Origin: Saxidomus purpurata | Taxonomy: Eukaryota; Mollusca; Bivalvia; Venerida; Veneridae | Length of the DNA stretch: 64,000 nt | Assembly (NCBI GenBank): GCA_022818135.1 | Contig: JAFMSR010000012.1 | Location: forward strand, 5,092,456 to 5,156,455 | Direction: 5' to 3' | Shown: positions 10,426-23,470 of the stretch, in pieces | Position numbering within the stretch: the first letter of the stretch is position 1 | Layout: each line of letters opens with the position of its first letter | Notes under the pieces: generated by a model | Seen by the model: only the letters and a program-made list of their open reading frames with translations | Databases searched by the model: none | Told to the model about the DNA's origin: nothing | Position numbers and translations under genes: made by a program

Positions 10426-13404
10426 ACGTTTTATTGAGCGTTTTATACAATTACTGACTAAATGATAGAGTTTTTATTGTATGGACTTTGTAAACAGCAA
10501 AAAGAATATTATAGGGTATATTACGAGTTATTTCTGAATATTTTTCGAATAGTATAATAATTATCTCATTTAAAAGATGTTGGCAAAGGAGCAATGTCAT
10601 ATATTCTGAAAATCGGTTAAGATATCACGCGCTAAAGTTCTTTGTTTCTGAAAATCGGTCACAAAATCACGTAAACGACACCTGCATACTATTTTTGACA
10701 CAAAATCAGTTGTTATTACTATAGTCACCACAAACATACCATTAAGATAAAGGCACAGTTCTCTTTATCGGATCGTTCACTGGCCTTGAAGAGTCCTTGA
10801 ACTGAATATATTAATTCAAAATTATTGCTGTTTTTCTATTTAAAACAACTCTTTAATTCAAATTTTCGGCAATACATTGTATTGCCTTTTTCAAGAAATT
10901 TGTCTACACTTTTTAAATTCACATGTTGATCATATTCATGACAAGCTTAGAAATGAAAAAAACAACAAAACGTCAGGAAATGACGTCACGTCCTAATGAC
11001 GTCATATACACTAAGCGTCCAAATGACGTTTCCCGTACTTTCAGGTAAGAGTCCAATAGCTGAATAACAGGATCAAAAAAATTATTGATTTTACATTTCC
11101 ATGAAGTTAGTTTCACTTTACTTTTTATACAAAGTGAGACGTGAAAAAAAACTTATCTTAACAACGCTCACTTGACAGCATATGCCAATTTTATATAGCT
11201 ATTTGCAATGATCTGTCCTAGTTACTTATCTAATTTGTAGTTTTACTCAAACCCTGTAAATGGTATTTAACTAAAGCTACATATAATAGTTGAAAGACAT
11301 TGCGATGAAATGCAGGGTGCGAATCCCATTATTTTGCACGTTGTACTATGATTTATTTCGCTAGTATTTTAGAGATGTCTCACATTTCATTTTTTTTATA
11401 AAATATATCATATCTTGAGGAAATGTGAAGTCTTAACATACGTTAACGTCAGTAGAATTGTTCATCACATTGTTGCTTTAGATATCTTGTTTTTGTTTGT
11501 TTTCCTTCTGTTCATTTTATGTGACATCTTACATAAGTCAAGGTGCTGATCCTTTGATCCGTATACCTATTTGATGGATTGTGAATTTGAAATTGCTTAA
11601 TTGGATATAAAAATGGAAAATTCAACAACAACACATTAATTACAACAACGTTTTTATATCATCATATTCATATTAACGTTTCGGCGAAAGCCTTCATCAG
11701 AATAACAAAATAATTTTTTTTTTTTAAATTGAATATAGAATCACTGATATAGCACTAAGCAAAACACACATGCAAATAGTGATTTCGCAGACACAGATAC
11801 ATTATGAGCGCGCACGGAATAACCATTCATATTTAACAAGAGAATGGCATTTAATTGTAAGCATTTACCAACTTCAAAAAAGTAACAACAATCAGCACAT
11901 AATAAATTGTCAGATGAAACCACTAAAAGCGGTTTTGTCGGATGAGTTTCTAAAAACAATTTTGATAGAGTAAAGGGTTAAACTTTAGTATATATATTTC
12001 GGTTAGCACCATGTTACCTGCAGTAATTTTTGGCAAACGTGAACATTTTACTAAAACGTATTCTTAAAACCGGTCGGTTTTGGTTTTTGCAATGTTATAT
12101 CTTCGATCTTTCTTCTGAAGGTGCAGGTGAACAAAATATATTTGTACCTGAAAATTTAATTTATTATTTATAACGAACAGTTTAATATGTAAACACTACA
12201 TTAGTGATGAAAGACTCTTTGTATAAAGAAAAATGTTCTTTTTGTTTTTGTTTCATCAATCAATCTGATTAAGCACATTTTTATGTTCGAAAACACACGA
12301 ATGACCATATTAAAGGGGGTAAAAAATACCAAAACTGTTACAAGACGATCTAAAACAAACACACTAAAGTTGATTAATATCACAATGACTTTGTTATATG
12401 AGACAAATAAGACGAATCACTTGTGGCGGATTCTGTAGCCCACTTTTGTGTTTAGCAACTGTTAAACACTCTGGATTTCAACAATTTTGATCTAGTCAAT
12501 TTAGTTATGTCAAACTTGTTTTATTGAATCGTCATTTAGTAAGATTATATGACATTTTCAGACAACTATGTGTTGTAATTATAATTAAAAAAATATAATT
12601 AAAACAACAATGTGTTGTATTCAATAGGGTTGAATTCAATAAATGTGGTTTCTACCCTTATTTTGAAGATCTATCTATATACAAACAATTAAAAGCGAAA
12701 AAACAGCATGTTAATAAGTAACTGGAACATGTGCTGTAAACAACGTATATCTGCGAGTAGGAGCACAAGAATACCTAAAGTCACTTTCGTTTTAGCTTAC
12801 AATTCAGATTTGGCCATAGAACCTCTTATATGGATTAACATCAAATGCAGTTGGCCCTTTTAACGACTGAACATCAAACAGAATACAATCTGCCACGAAA
12901 GTGACTTTTAAACATGGAGGAAAATGGAACTATATTTTAATAGGGACTACCGCGAAGCAACACCTCCTATTTGCAGAATTCATACCTATAATTTTAGTGT
13001 AGTGCTAACACGTATGAACACCACCCCAAAAGATAACATGTCAAGGTATATTGTTAGTGTAAACAGACGTTTGAGTGGAGACCAACATTCAAAACTGACA
13101 AAGCAAGCCAGACTGAGGTGCAAGCTTAATGTGTCAAAACATTAAAGTTTCAATAGGTTTGATTCCAATGTCTATCGTAAAACGTAATTACAAAATGCAA
13201 TTTCATATCAGTCCGTTTTTTTATGTTGTTATGGTATATTTTACAGGTTGATTAGGTGCAGGCAGTCTGTTCACTCACAGTTGTTCATGTTTTAATCGTA
13301 TTCGACTAGTGGTCTCCTGATGTTTATGCATAACCAAGTTAAATTCTAATACTGTTTGGCAGTAGAAATATGTTAAACGAATTTTGTTATCTCAAGGTTG
13401 CGCT
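10426..13404. other. No recognised gene
   Basis: AT-rich DNA with scattered ATGACGTCA-type phrases at 10,980-11,040 that echo the end of the repeat at 59,612. Apart from the hammerhead-like motif at 11,663-11,706, nothing supportable was seen. Confidence 0.45.
11663..11706 (-). ncRNA. Hammerhead-like motif (degenerate)
   Basis: The minus strand reads CTGATGA, then an A, a GGC-TTTC-GCC hairpin, then GAAACGTT. This resembles a type I hammerhead core (CTGATGA, stem II, GAAA, short stem III, UH). Four bases of flanking stem I can pair. The extra A before stem II departs from the consensus, so activity is doubtful. Such motifs are known from Penelope-like element ends. Confidence 0.35.
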
Positions 13405-13575
13405 ATTTCTTTCGTGTCGTGCTTGTGCAAACAATTCCAAATTTTGAACTTGTTCAATCGCATTATCTAAATCAATATCAAATTCGTGGAAGCCGAGTAC
13501 TTCAAAATCGTTAACAAGAAGGACGATGTTATCTTAAAATTAGTCCGTTGTTCAAATTATTGCACTTGTCATCTC
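13405..13575 (+). repeat. Diverged third copy of the 18.06/32.47 kb repeat
   Basis: GTGCTTGTGCAAACAATTCC and a following TTCGTGGAAG phrase align with 18,290-18,350 and 32,720-32,790. It lies just left of the 13.8-17.1 kb duplicated block. More diverged than the other two copies. Confidence 0.5.
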
Positions 13576-15384
13576 AAAAGAATTTAATTTTGAACTTAAA
13601 CCGAACAAAAAACCTGTGGTATTCTTAAAAACCAATTGAAGATTCAATTTTGTCTGGTATTTTTTGTATTTTGACAACTTGTTGAATTAAGATTTTCATG
13701 TTAAAAATAGGACTGAATACAAATATATTGCGGCAACTTGACAATGTCGAAATCCAGTACAAACACGCGAATGAATCAAATTGTTTACTGTTTACCGTAT
13801 CCATAGAAAAGAGTGGTCATTTCATGACAGGCTTAATGGCTTTTCGGCGTGTCAGAAACACAAAAGTGCAACTTAAGCAAGAAAATGTGTTCTGACTAAT
13901 GACATTCAAGGTGACATAGTCGAAATTTGTCATGTAGTAAACAATTTTCAAAATCGGTTTCGGTTTAGCTTCTTCGAATTCTATGAAAAAATGAACTTTT
14001 TTCACGGGAATTTGCTATTATCAGCGATAGCTATGATAAAACAAAAAGAGGGAAAGTACAGAAAACGAAGCAATGTGAACCTTACTGCTGTAACTGAATA
14101 GATCTTTACCGTACACGAAAAGGGGCCAACATAATGTCCTTTAAGTTAGATCTTTTATTTTTAACTATAGTGCCCTACCCCTCTACACCTCCCAAAGTCT
14201 CATTCCCTGCTAAAGGCGAGCATAAAGTTACTGCCTTGCTTGTCCGTCCCTGACACTTTTGTCAATTTATATAGTATTACATGTAGTATACATCCAAAAA
14301 TACCTGTGAGTATTGCCTGAAAATTCACAACAAAATTTGAAGACATTGAAGGTGCACGTAACGAATTGCAATGTCTCATTTTTAATTATCTCACTTTGTT
14401 ACAAGTTTTATACTGAGTATTACTCGTGCAATTATGCTCAAAGCTGCATAAAGTTTAAATAAGAGGAAAGAACTTTATTGTTTTCTAAGAGCGTATTTAT
14501 TTACGATGAATATATTTTTAGTAATATCAACAGTTCATGTCATTTTCCGGCATTTAACAATGTAAGTTTAAAAAGTCTATTGCAAAGTCTTTTAACCGTG
14601 GACTGTTTTTTCAACAATTTTTTTATTGAACATTCCTTACAATTTGGGTTATTTGCAGCTTTTAAAATGTGTGAGAATGATACTAAATAAGATGTAGCTG
14701 TTTAGCTGTTTACTCATTTGAAAAAATAAAATGATTTTGAGAAGAATGGGCAAATGCCAAAGCGTTGAAATAACTACGGTATTACTATGGAACGCCAGGA
14801 CTGCCTTATTTGCGTATTTTGTGTAATGATATAACAAAGAATCATTATATGTAATGGTTATGTCATGACGTGTGACAATACCTTCAATATATGCTTTGAC
14901 ACTTTCCTTATACAGTCAAATCTTTGAACAAATACCACTGTGGGGAAAAAACTATATTTTTAAAGTGCACGGTTTTGTCACTGAGGGTCTTCATTCGTCG
15001 GGTTGTCTTTATTCAAAGGTGGTCTTAAACATAAGTTTGACTGTATCGTTTCAAAATTTAATTATGTTATAGATATATGCTGCCGTTATGTTAAGATGTG
15101 TGATTGTACCTTAAGACACCTTCTTATGTCTAATTAGAATTTCATTATGTCATAGCAAACAACCATTAGATATGATGGTTATGTAATGTTATTACAACAA
15201 TCATTATATTTATTTTTAATGCCGTGACGTATCACCATGCCTTCGATATATGTTTTATCCCTTTCCTTGTATCTTTTCAGAATTAAATTATGTTATAACA
15301 GACGATCAATATATGAAACCGTTATGTCATGATCTGGATGATAACTTCAATGTATAATATGACACTTTCAATATGTTTTAGTAT

Positions 15385-15425
15385 ATTATTTCTGAAGAAG
15401 GTTTTACGGCCGAAACATGTCGATA
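15385..15425 (+). ncRNA. Hammerhead-like motif (degenerate)
   Basis: CTGAAGA, then a loop closed by GG/CC-type pairs, then GCCGAAACATGTC. One core base differs (CTGAAGA for CTGATGA). In the duplicated copy near 22,410 the middle of this motif is deleted. It may be a relic of a Penelope-like end. Confidence 0.25.
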
Positions 15426-15985
15426 AATGTTTAAATTATAAGTGCGTTGATTTTCTTTTTCCATATTATATCTTATGTTTTATGAGAATTTCATTACATG
15501 TGATGGTTGTATGATAATACCTTCGATATATGATATGGTACTTCCATTATATCCTATTAGAATTCCATCATGTTATGCAAAACACTTTCACATGTGACGG
15601 TTCTGTCATGTCCGAGTGGCAATACCTTCAATATATGATATGGCATTCCGTTAAATGTTGTTACAATCTCATTATTTAATTGCAACCAATCATCATCTGC
15701 GACCTAATATAAGTAAATTCTACTTATAGGAAGCGAAATCAATAAATATTTGCTATAAGTGACTGTTATTTCGATAAAACATGTTAAATAAAACCATTAT
15801 AATTAGGTTCGGAGATAGGCACTCTAGGCTTACTATAAATGCAGTTATGGTAAATACTTCTGCAAAGTAGATCAAACTAGAACTATCACTGAAGGTGATG
15901 GATACCCCCTGAACACCCCACTGACACAGTATATAAAATCTATGTAACATTTGATGCTTTTATTATTGGACCTGCATAACTTAAG

Positions 15986-16430
15986 ACATGGTACTTATCA
16001 CTTCTGTGAAGTATAATTAAATTCTGAACAGGGGTTTTGAAGATTAAGAGCGCACAAGATTTCATTATTTCGAGCCCCTATGACCTTGACCTAGTGACCC
16101 GAAACATGGACCATGCACAACTAGGCATGGTACTTATCACTGTTGTGAAGTATCATTAAATTCTGACCAGAGGTTTTGGAGATTAAGCATCCACAAGATT
16201 TTACTATCTCGAGCCCCTGCAGCCTTGACCTTTGACCAAGTGACCGGAAACATGGACCATGTACAACTAGACATTGCATTTATCACTTCTGTGAAGTATC
16301 ATTAAATTCTGACCAGGGGTTTTGGAGATTTAGTGTCCGCAAGATTCCGTCTACAGACGGATGGACAGACAGACAGACAAACATACAAACAAGCTGAATC
16401 CAGTATACCCCCTTACACTTTGTGTTCGGG
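15986..16430 (+). repeat. Tandem block with TGACC and GACAGACAGAC motifs
   Basis: Three units of about 140 bp share ACTTATCAC, TGTGAAGTATCATTAAATTC and GACCTTGACC phrases. They end in GGATGGACAGACAGACAGAC. This block is absent from the duplicated copy at 22.7-23.1 kb, so it is an insertion into copy 1. Dispersed repeat, no coding frame. Confidence 0.7.
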
Positions 16431-17194
16431 GGGTATAATGATTTATGAAATAAGGGACTGTCTCTTTTAACTTTAATGAAACCGACAAATATAACTTTAA
16501 AACGGCCATTTTCATAGACCCCCCCTTCTCAGACATAGAGACGTTTCACGGATGGAAAGGTAACACAAAACAAGTCTCAAGGCCCGCATACATCATGACA
16601 TAACCAGTACATTTAATGATTGCTTGCTATAACATAATGATGTTCTAGTGCCATATAAGGAAAGTGTCATATCATATATCGAGGTATTATTACACACTAT
16701 GACATCATCACTAATATAGTGAGTGTATATTATAACATTATTGAATTCTGATAAGATATAAGGGCAATATCATATAATAATATTATATATTATATTAATG
16801 GTAAATGCCACCCGTACATGGCATAACCGTCACATATGATTGTTTGCTATAACATGATGAAATTCTAATAAGACTCAAGGAAAGTCTCAAATCATATACT
16901 GCAGGTATAATCACACATCATGACATAACGGCTATATATATTGACATAATATTATTCTGAAAAGGTATAAGGAAAATGTCAAAACATATACCGAAGGCAT
17001 TGTCACACGTCATGACATAGCAATTACATATAAAGATTGTTTGTAATAGCCTTACACAAAACACGCAAATAAGGCATGCGCAGCCCTGGCGTTCCATATC
17101 TTTCACTGAAATTCATATATTATTATATGTTATTTGGTTTTTGAAGTGGTATATGGGGATATATTACCCGCCTAGACTTATATTACCCGAGCCG

Positions 17195-17750
17195 TTAGGA
17201 TATAGTATGCAGACACTGGACTATTGAATATCCAAAATGTTTTCGTTTCATAAAAAGTTCTTCCAGAGAGGTACCCATGAGTCTAGGGAACAAAAAGAAG
17301 TCGCAGAGAGTCAGGACAGGCGAGTTTGGTGGGTGGGAAAGCACAAGAAACTTTTCCTGTTGTAGATATTCTTTTACAATGGTGGCTTTGTGCGAAGAAG
17401 CATTGTCGTGCAACAATCGCACATTTCGAAAACCTGTAGCAGGACGGCGTTTATCGAAATATTTCTTTAATTTTCGTAGCACCTTTGTTTTGTAGAACTG
17501 TATATTAACGCATTTACCTTTAGACATTGCAACTTGAAAAGCAGGGCTTTCATGATTGGTAAAGAATATGGCATACATGACCTTATTGCCATTCATGGTT
17601 CACTTTGCAATACAAGATCTTTTGTCGTCCCTTGTTGCTAATATATTGTTATGCACCCTTCGCTGGGGGTCCCAAAACATGAACCCATGACTCGTAACCG
17701 GTAAAAATATATCTGCAAAGGTTCGTGCGTTTTTCCACGATTTGGCTTGG
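17195..17750 (-). pseudogene. Mariner transposase pseudogene (DD34D type)
   Basis: The frame at 17,195-17,596 contains L-L-H-D-N-A-S-S-H-K-A (second catalytic Asp region) and H-P-P-N-S-P-V-L-T-L-C-D-F-F-L-F-P. The latter corresponds to the mariner HPPYSPDLAPCDFFLFP block, with the third catalytic Asp changed to Val. Upstream, in another frame (about 17,650-17,710), F-T-G-Y-E-S-W matches the mariner T-G-D-E-S-W block with the first catalytic Asp changed to Tyr. A stop and a frameshift separate the parts. Two of three catalytic residues are gone, so it is inactive. The N-terminal HTH and terminal repeats were not found. Confidence 0.85.
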
Positions 17751-18000
17751 TGACCTTGTTATTTATCCAACATTAACAAGTTTCAAACTTGAAGTTGAGT
17801 TCCTAGATTTTCGCTCAAATGTCCCAGTTTTGAACTCGACTGTGAGTAAAAAGGACATCCTTACCAAATTTCATGACGATTGCTGTAAAATTTGGTTCAT
17901 TCAGAATTCACAACGTAAATGAGGACAGACGGATGCCAAATGACAGACAGACACACACACTTACATACAATACAGACAATACAGACATGTAAATACAAAC
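17751..18000 (+). repeat. Dispersed repeat with CAAATTTCATGA and GACAGACAGAC tail
   Basis: GGTGACCTTGTT, ACCAAATTTCATGACGATTG and a final GACAGACAGACACACACACT form the familiar layout of a mollusc dispersed repeat. The overlapping open frame at 17,725-17,922 is a by-product. Confidence 0.6.
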
Positions 18001-18054
18001 TGCGTGCTTAGGTGAGCTCAAAAGCATCACTTCTGTTTGCTTTGTTGGTTTGCT

Positions 18055-18590
18055 TTATTTATCTGAAAATCGGTCAAACTAACACGTAAATGACATCCTG
18101 TCTAATTTCTATGAAATAGAAAAAAAGCGAGGACAACAGCAAATTCTAAATAAAACCTTTTCATTTCAGTTCTCCTGATAGCCAGTTAAATGGAAAACAT
18201 AAGGTTGAAAAACATGCAGTGTTTGCGTTCATATACGTCATGTGAAAATCCATAAATCCATATATTAGCTGTAGCTTTGTAATTCCAAGGCCGTGCTTGT
18301 GCAAAACAATTCTAGATTTTAAACTCGTTCAACTGCGTTATTCGTGGAAGTCGTTTAAAATTATCGATTTTGTCTATAAATAAATGGCGTTCAAGGACAA
18401 AGTCTAGTGATATCGTTAAAGATAAATTAACTGTAAATATGCCCTTCAATAAATAGAAAATATATTCTTTTTATCTTATCAGTTCACGAGTCTGAAAGGA
18501 AATAAATTATTCTTATTGTAATGAACATATCAACTTATATTTATTATATAGTTGTGAAACCGGGTCTTTACTCTTTATAAGAAAAACATA
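18055..18590 (+). repeat. Diverged repeat pair, copy 1 (with 32,465-33,085)
   Basis: Shared landmarks in the same order: TTATCTGAAAATCGG, AAAAGCGAGGACAACAG, GGCCGTGCTTGTGCAAAACA, GGCGTTCAAGGACAAAGTCT, ATAAATAGAAAATATATT, CCGGGTCTTTA. No coding frame. Copy 2 has extra sequence near 32,630-32,690 and 32,790-32,850. Confidence 0.75.
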
Positions 18591-20560
18591 CTTATTTCTG
18601 TCTGAATGTTTCCATTCTTATTCTTTTGTCAATGAAAAATCTAAATTGGTCAAAATACTTAAAAGAACTGATGATAGGTGAATTTTGAAAGACGGCAGCT
18701 TGACCTACAGATCAGGACAGACAACACTTTCATAATATAGTGTACAAAGTTGACTATACTGCAGCAAGTCAGTATCTATAGTTAGAAAAGATAAGTATCC
18801 CCAGTTGAAGACCTTGCTATAGATTTTAATATTGCTACTTCTTGACGGATATCAATTGCTAATGACTGACTGGTATTTTCAACTTGGAAAATAATTTTAT
18901 ATGATAGGATTTCAAAAGTCATTATTACTACATAAAAAAAAGATATTTGCGCAATGCACGAATAAAAACATAAACCAAATACAATCAATTATAAACTATA
19001 AAGATATTAAAGAAAACGGGACTTTTTAACAAATAAATCAATATTATTCAATAAAATTCAACATTTGTTTACAGCACAAGCATTCCTGAAGGTTTTGAAA
19101 TATTTACTTGGATCTTATCGATCTATACTGATGGATATGGATGAAAAACTGTTGTTCACAAATTGAGTTATTAAGGCCCATCTACACTAACAACCTTGAT
19201 GTATAAACCTAAGGAATTTTTGAGGTGTGTAAATCATAACCGTATACACAGTAAATCATGGTTCATGCAACATATTTAATTAATTTTTTTTTAAGTATTT
19301 CGCACAGTGGAAACTTTAAAATCTTCATAATATATGTTTGCTTTTTAAAAAACTAATGTTGCTAGTAGGAATATTAGTTATAGAAAGACAATGTGTGCGA
19401 TCCTGGACAGCCAAGAAAGATAAATTTTATTTATATCATGTAGTATTTTTTATTTACAAAATAATTGAAATATCTAACTAATTTCATAGTCAATATGAAA
19501 ACAGGAAATGTTTTTTTCTGCATTGTTTAATTCAATTTCAAACTATTTTGTCTATATTTCCGCCATAATTATAATCTCTCACTCTGACTGCAGTGGAATT
19601 TTAATCTAATTAGGGCGCTGTCATCTGGGTCATAAATAAAACCTCTGTGTGGGGTCGGTACAGCAAGGCTTACAGGATAGGACTTTCTCTATTCCAAAAA
19701 TGGAGTATACATTTCAGGAAAATCGTACATTCGACCAATCTACACAGTTAACTTTGATTTATAGATCAAAATTTATAAAGCAAGGTTTACTGTGTAGATG
19801 ACCCAAAGGACAGAAATATGATACCATCTGATCTTATTTCTAACTACTAGATTATATGTAATTGTTTGACTGACCCCCTACAAGCTTGTCTCAATTAAAT
19901 TTAAAACTTTAAAACTTATTGATACTATTATAACCATGGATATCAGTACATATGTTGACCTATACTTGATATGCTTTATCATTGACTTGTCTTAAATTAA
20001 TCAAATTTTAATGACCTTGCAGTATTGAAAAATTATAAATGTTTGGTCTTGATTGTGTCAAAATTAGGTTAGGTACAAACAATATCACGATCTAGAACAG
20101 TTCAGTACTGTTTTTGTTTTGTTAAGAAAAGCATCAAGGTCAAGTATATATAAGGGTGTCATTTTCACAATGTTTATACAGTGACTTTATTGTATTAAAT
20201 CTTTCGTTATTTTGTCTTTGTTATTGCCAACTTCTTCTTTATAGACTACACTATATTTGATATACATGTGCATACTAAAACACTCTTTAAGTCAAGTGCA
20301 ATAAAACAAGTCACAGTTGAAAATTCAACCCCTTAATTAAAGCAATGTTGTTATGTCAAAAACCAGATAGAAGACGGAAATATTTACAAACAAAACATGG
20401 GCGGATCAGGAGAGCACAATGGGTTCATTATGTACTCAAAGATTGCCTAAACAAAATGCGATAAAACTAAAAAATGAAAACTTAAAAATGCAGGACACAT
20501 AAAAAAGACATAAAAAGTTTCACATACAAACACTTTTGAAAGTATATCAACAAGATCTGT
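18591..20560. other. No recognised gene
   Basis: AT-rich DNA. An imperfect hairpin with TCTACACAGT and ACTGTGTAGA arms lies at 19,738-19,799. GATCCTGGACAGCCAAGAAA at 19,397 recurs near 30,166, marking another dispersed repeat. No exon was seen. Confidence 0.45.
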
Positions 20561-20569
20561 GTATAAAAA

Positions 20570-21082
20570 CATGGTCACTCTGACATTGACCTTTGATCCA
20601 GTGACCTCAAAATCTACAAGGATCATCTAATCTTCATAAACTTTAAGCCTTGTAAGTTTTGAAGACATTAGGTCAAAAGATTGTCAAGTTTTTGGGCGGA
20701 AATCGTTTTTAAATGCAATGTCATTGCGACCTTGACCCAGTGGCCTCAAAACGAATAGGATTCATCTACTGTCCATGACCAATATCCCTACCAAGCGTGT
20801 GATCTAATTGACCAATGTCTCTATCAAGACCAACAGGTCAAAGCCTTCTAAAGTTAGTGCGCAGAAAATGTTTTTAAATGTGAGGTCACTGTTACCTTGA
20901 CCTTTTGCCTAGTGACCTGGATATGGCTTATCTACGTCCATGACCAATGCCCCTATCAAGTTTAGGATCTATTAGTCAAAGCCTTCTCAAGTTATTGATC
21001 GGAAACAAAAGATCTACCGACCGACCGCCCGCCCGACAGCTGCAAAGCATTAAACCCCCACTTCTTCAAAGGGGGCATAACA
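20570..21082 (+). repeat. TGACC-rich dispersed repeat block
   Basis: About four units with TGACCTTTGACC or TGACCCAGTGGCC phrases, CTATCAAG and AAAGCCTTCT, ending in GACCGACCGCCCGCCCGACA and CAAAGGGGGCATAAC. Same class as 30,230-30,800. Confidence 0.7.
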
Positions 21083-21497
21083 AGGTTTTGGATCTATACT
21101 AAAGGCCAGAGATAAAACAAATCTGTATTCCAACTACGAACAAATGGTTTATGATATAAAAGATTAGATTTCAAATAAAACATGGGAAATTACTTTAAAA
21201 CATTAGTTTCTTGACAAACCTTAATAGGAACCAGCTATTTGTAGCCACGATTTATAGCAGTGTCAAATGAGTGCCAACCACGTTACAGAAGCTTTGCAGT
21301 ATCCATAGCAAAGAGTGTTCATTTTATAGCAGGCGTAATGGCTTAAACACAAAAGTGCAACTTAAGCAGTTCTGACTTATGACATTCAAGGTGACTTTTT
21401 CGAAATAACTATGTTCCAATCAATTTTCAAAAGCAGTTTCTATTCAGCTTCTTCTAATTCTATGTTAATACTGTGAAAACTTAATCTTGACAATTAC

Positions 21498-21581
21498 ATA
21501 TCGTCACCCTAGTGCAAGAACTCAATAAGTGCAATTGAAAACAGTTGCACTTATTGAGTTTTTGCACTAGGGTGACGATAT
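21498..21581. repeat. 37-bp-arm hairpin
   Basis: Arms 21,498-21,534 and 21,545-21,581 pair with one mismatch around the loop TTGAAAACAG. They include ATCGTCACCCTAGTGCA and its complement. Absent at the matching place in duplication copy 1 (about 13,990), so it sits in a copy-specific insertion. Confidence 0.8.
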
Positions 21582-22794
21582 TGATATAGATACATAATAT
21601 ATTTTATTTGTACTTTTGAAGTAATGTGACTAAGGATTTAATGCTAATTAACTTACTGAAAGGTAAAATCGTCTATTAGTAAATGCCTGACATTCGTATA
21701 ACTTTTTCTTCATTCTTCAATATATAGAACTATTTTCAAGGGAATTCGCTATAATTATGGTTAGTATCTACGATGATTATGATATAATAAAAAGAGGGAA
21801 AGCACAAAATTCGAAGCAAGATAACCTAACTGCTGTAACTGAATAGATCTATACCGTACACGAAAAGGGACCAAAATATTGGCCTTTAAGTGAGATCTTT
21901 TATTTTTAAATGAAGTTGTTTATTCATTTAATCAAAAATCCTACGCCGTTCCATCTCCCAAATCAGATTCTCATTATTTTAATAGTGCACGGTTTTGTCC
22001 CTGATGGTCTTCAGTCGGAGGGTTGTCTTTAATTGAAGATGATCTTTAACAGAAGTTTGACTGTATCTTTTCAGAATTTAATTGTGGTATAGATATAACA
22101 TATGTTGCCCGTATGTTATGATGTGTGGTTATACCTTATGACACTTTCCTTATGTCTTATTAGAATTTCATTATGTCATAGCAAACAACCATTAGATGTG
22201 ATGGTTATGTAACCTTATGACAATCATTATATGTATTGGTTATGTCGTGACGTATCACAATGCCTTCAATATATGTTTCATCACTTTCCTTGTATCTTTT
22301 CAGAATTTAATTTTGTTATAACAGACAATCCATATATGAAACCGTTATGTCACGATCTGGATAATAACTTCTATATATAATATGACACTTTCCTTATGTT
22401 TTATTATATTATTTCCGAACGAAACATACCGATAAATGTTTAAATTATAAATGCGTTGATTTTCTTTTTCCATATTATATCTTATGTTTTATTAGAAGTT
22501 CATTATATGTGATGGTTATGTACGTCATGATGTTTGATAATACCTTCGACAATGATATGGTACTTCCCTTATATCTTATTAGAATCTCATCATGTTATAG
22601 CAAACACTTTCACATATGACGGTTCAATATAGGATATGACATTCCTTTAAATGTTGTTACAATCTCATTATTTAATTGCAATCAATCATCAACTACGACC
22701 TAATATAAGTAAATTCTACTTATAGGAAGCGAAATCAATAAGTATTTGCTATAAGTGACTGTTATTTCGATAAAACATGTTAAAGAGAACCATT

Positions 22795-22994
22795 CAAGGG
22801 GGGAGCGGTGGTGTAGAGGTTAAGGTGTCTGCCGCTCATCCCGGAGGTTGCGGGTTCGAGCCCTACTAGGGTCACGACCGTACCTCCTCATATGACACCA
22901 GTACTGGTTTTTCCAGGAAGCGGACTCGAGAATGACTCGATAAGCTACAAGTTTTCTTCATAATCGAGCTAAAATAAATTAGTAAAACCTAAAT
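22795..22994 (+). repeat. tRNA-derived SINE with 9-bp target duplication
   Basis: The head has A box TGGTGTAGAGGTTAAGGTG and B box GGTTCGAGCCC, and the 3' part includes CCAGGAAGCGGACTCGAGA. The element is flanked by AGAACCATT at 22,786-22,794 and 22,995-23,003. Duplication copy 1 (about 15,785-15,850) lacks it. It is therefore a complete SINE of about 200 bp inserted after the duplication. The 3' domain looks like a conserved metazoan SINE core (inference). Confidence 0.85.
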
Positions 22995-23470
22995 AGAACC
23001 ATTGCAGTTGTGGTAAATACTTCTGCAAAGTAGATTAAATGCCCCCCTCCCACTCTCAGACACAGAGATGGTTCACGGACGGAAAGGCCAGCAAAACAAG
23101 GCTCAAGGCCCGCATATTTAACTGCCCAAGGTCATAAATCATGACATAACCAGAACATTTAATGATTGCTTGCTATAACATAATGCTATTCTAGTGCCAT
23201 ATAAGGAAAATATCATATATATCGAGATATTATTACACACTATGACATCATCACTAATATAGTGAGTGTATATTATAACATTATTGAATTCTGATAAGAT
23301 ATAAGGGCAATATCATATAATATATGAATGGTAAATGCCGCCCGTACATGGCATAACGGTATATAATTGTTTGCTATAACATAATGAAATTCTAATAAGA
23401 CACAAGGAAAGTGTCCTATCATATATTGCAGGTATGATCACACATCATGACATAACGGCTATTAATTATA

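Larger units (their letters stand above)
14788..17096. mobile_element. 2.3-kb inverted-end element with repeated termini
   Basis: The left end TGGAACGCCAGGACTGCC is mirrored at the right end (GGCAGCCCTGGCGTTCCA-like, with a short insertion), each next to TA. Inward, both arms consist of several roughly 105-120 bp sub-repeats (CATGACGTGTGACAATACC, CACTTTCCTTATA, ATTAGAATTTCATTATG). They are direct on the left (14.8-15.7 kb) and inverted on the right (16.57-17.05 kb). No transposase frame. A TA duplication would suit a Tc1/mariner-type helper, but the superfamily is unproven. Confidence 0.6.
13790..17110 (+). repeat. Segmental duplication, copy 1
   Basis: Collinear matches to 21,290-24,610 include CTTAATGGC with AGTGCAACTTAAGCA, then GCTGTAACTGAATAGATC with CGTACACGAAAAGGG, GTGCACGGTTTTGTC, the AAATTCTACTTATAGG block, and CAAGGCCCGCATA. 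Many substitutions and several copy-specific insertions separate the two, so the duplication is old. Confidence 0.75.

Noticed and set aside
17725..17922. 65-residue plus-strand protein
   Set aside because: Translation of a common dispersed repeat with a GACAGACAGAC tail.
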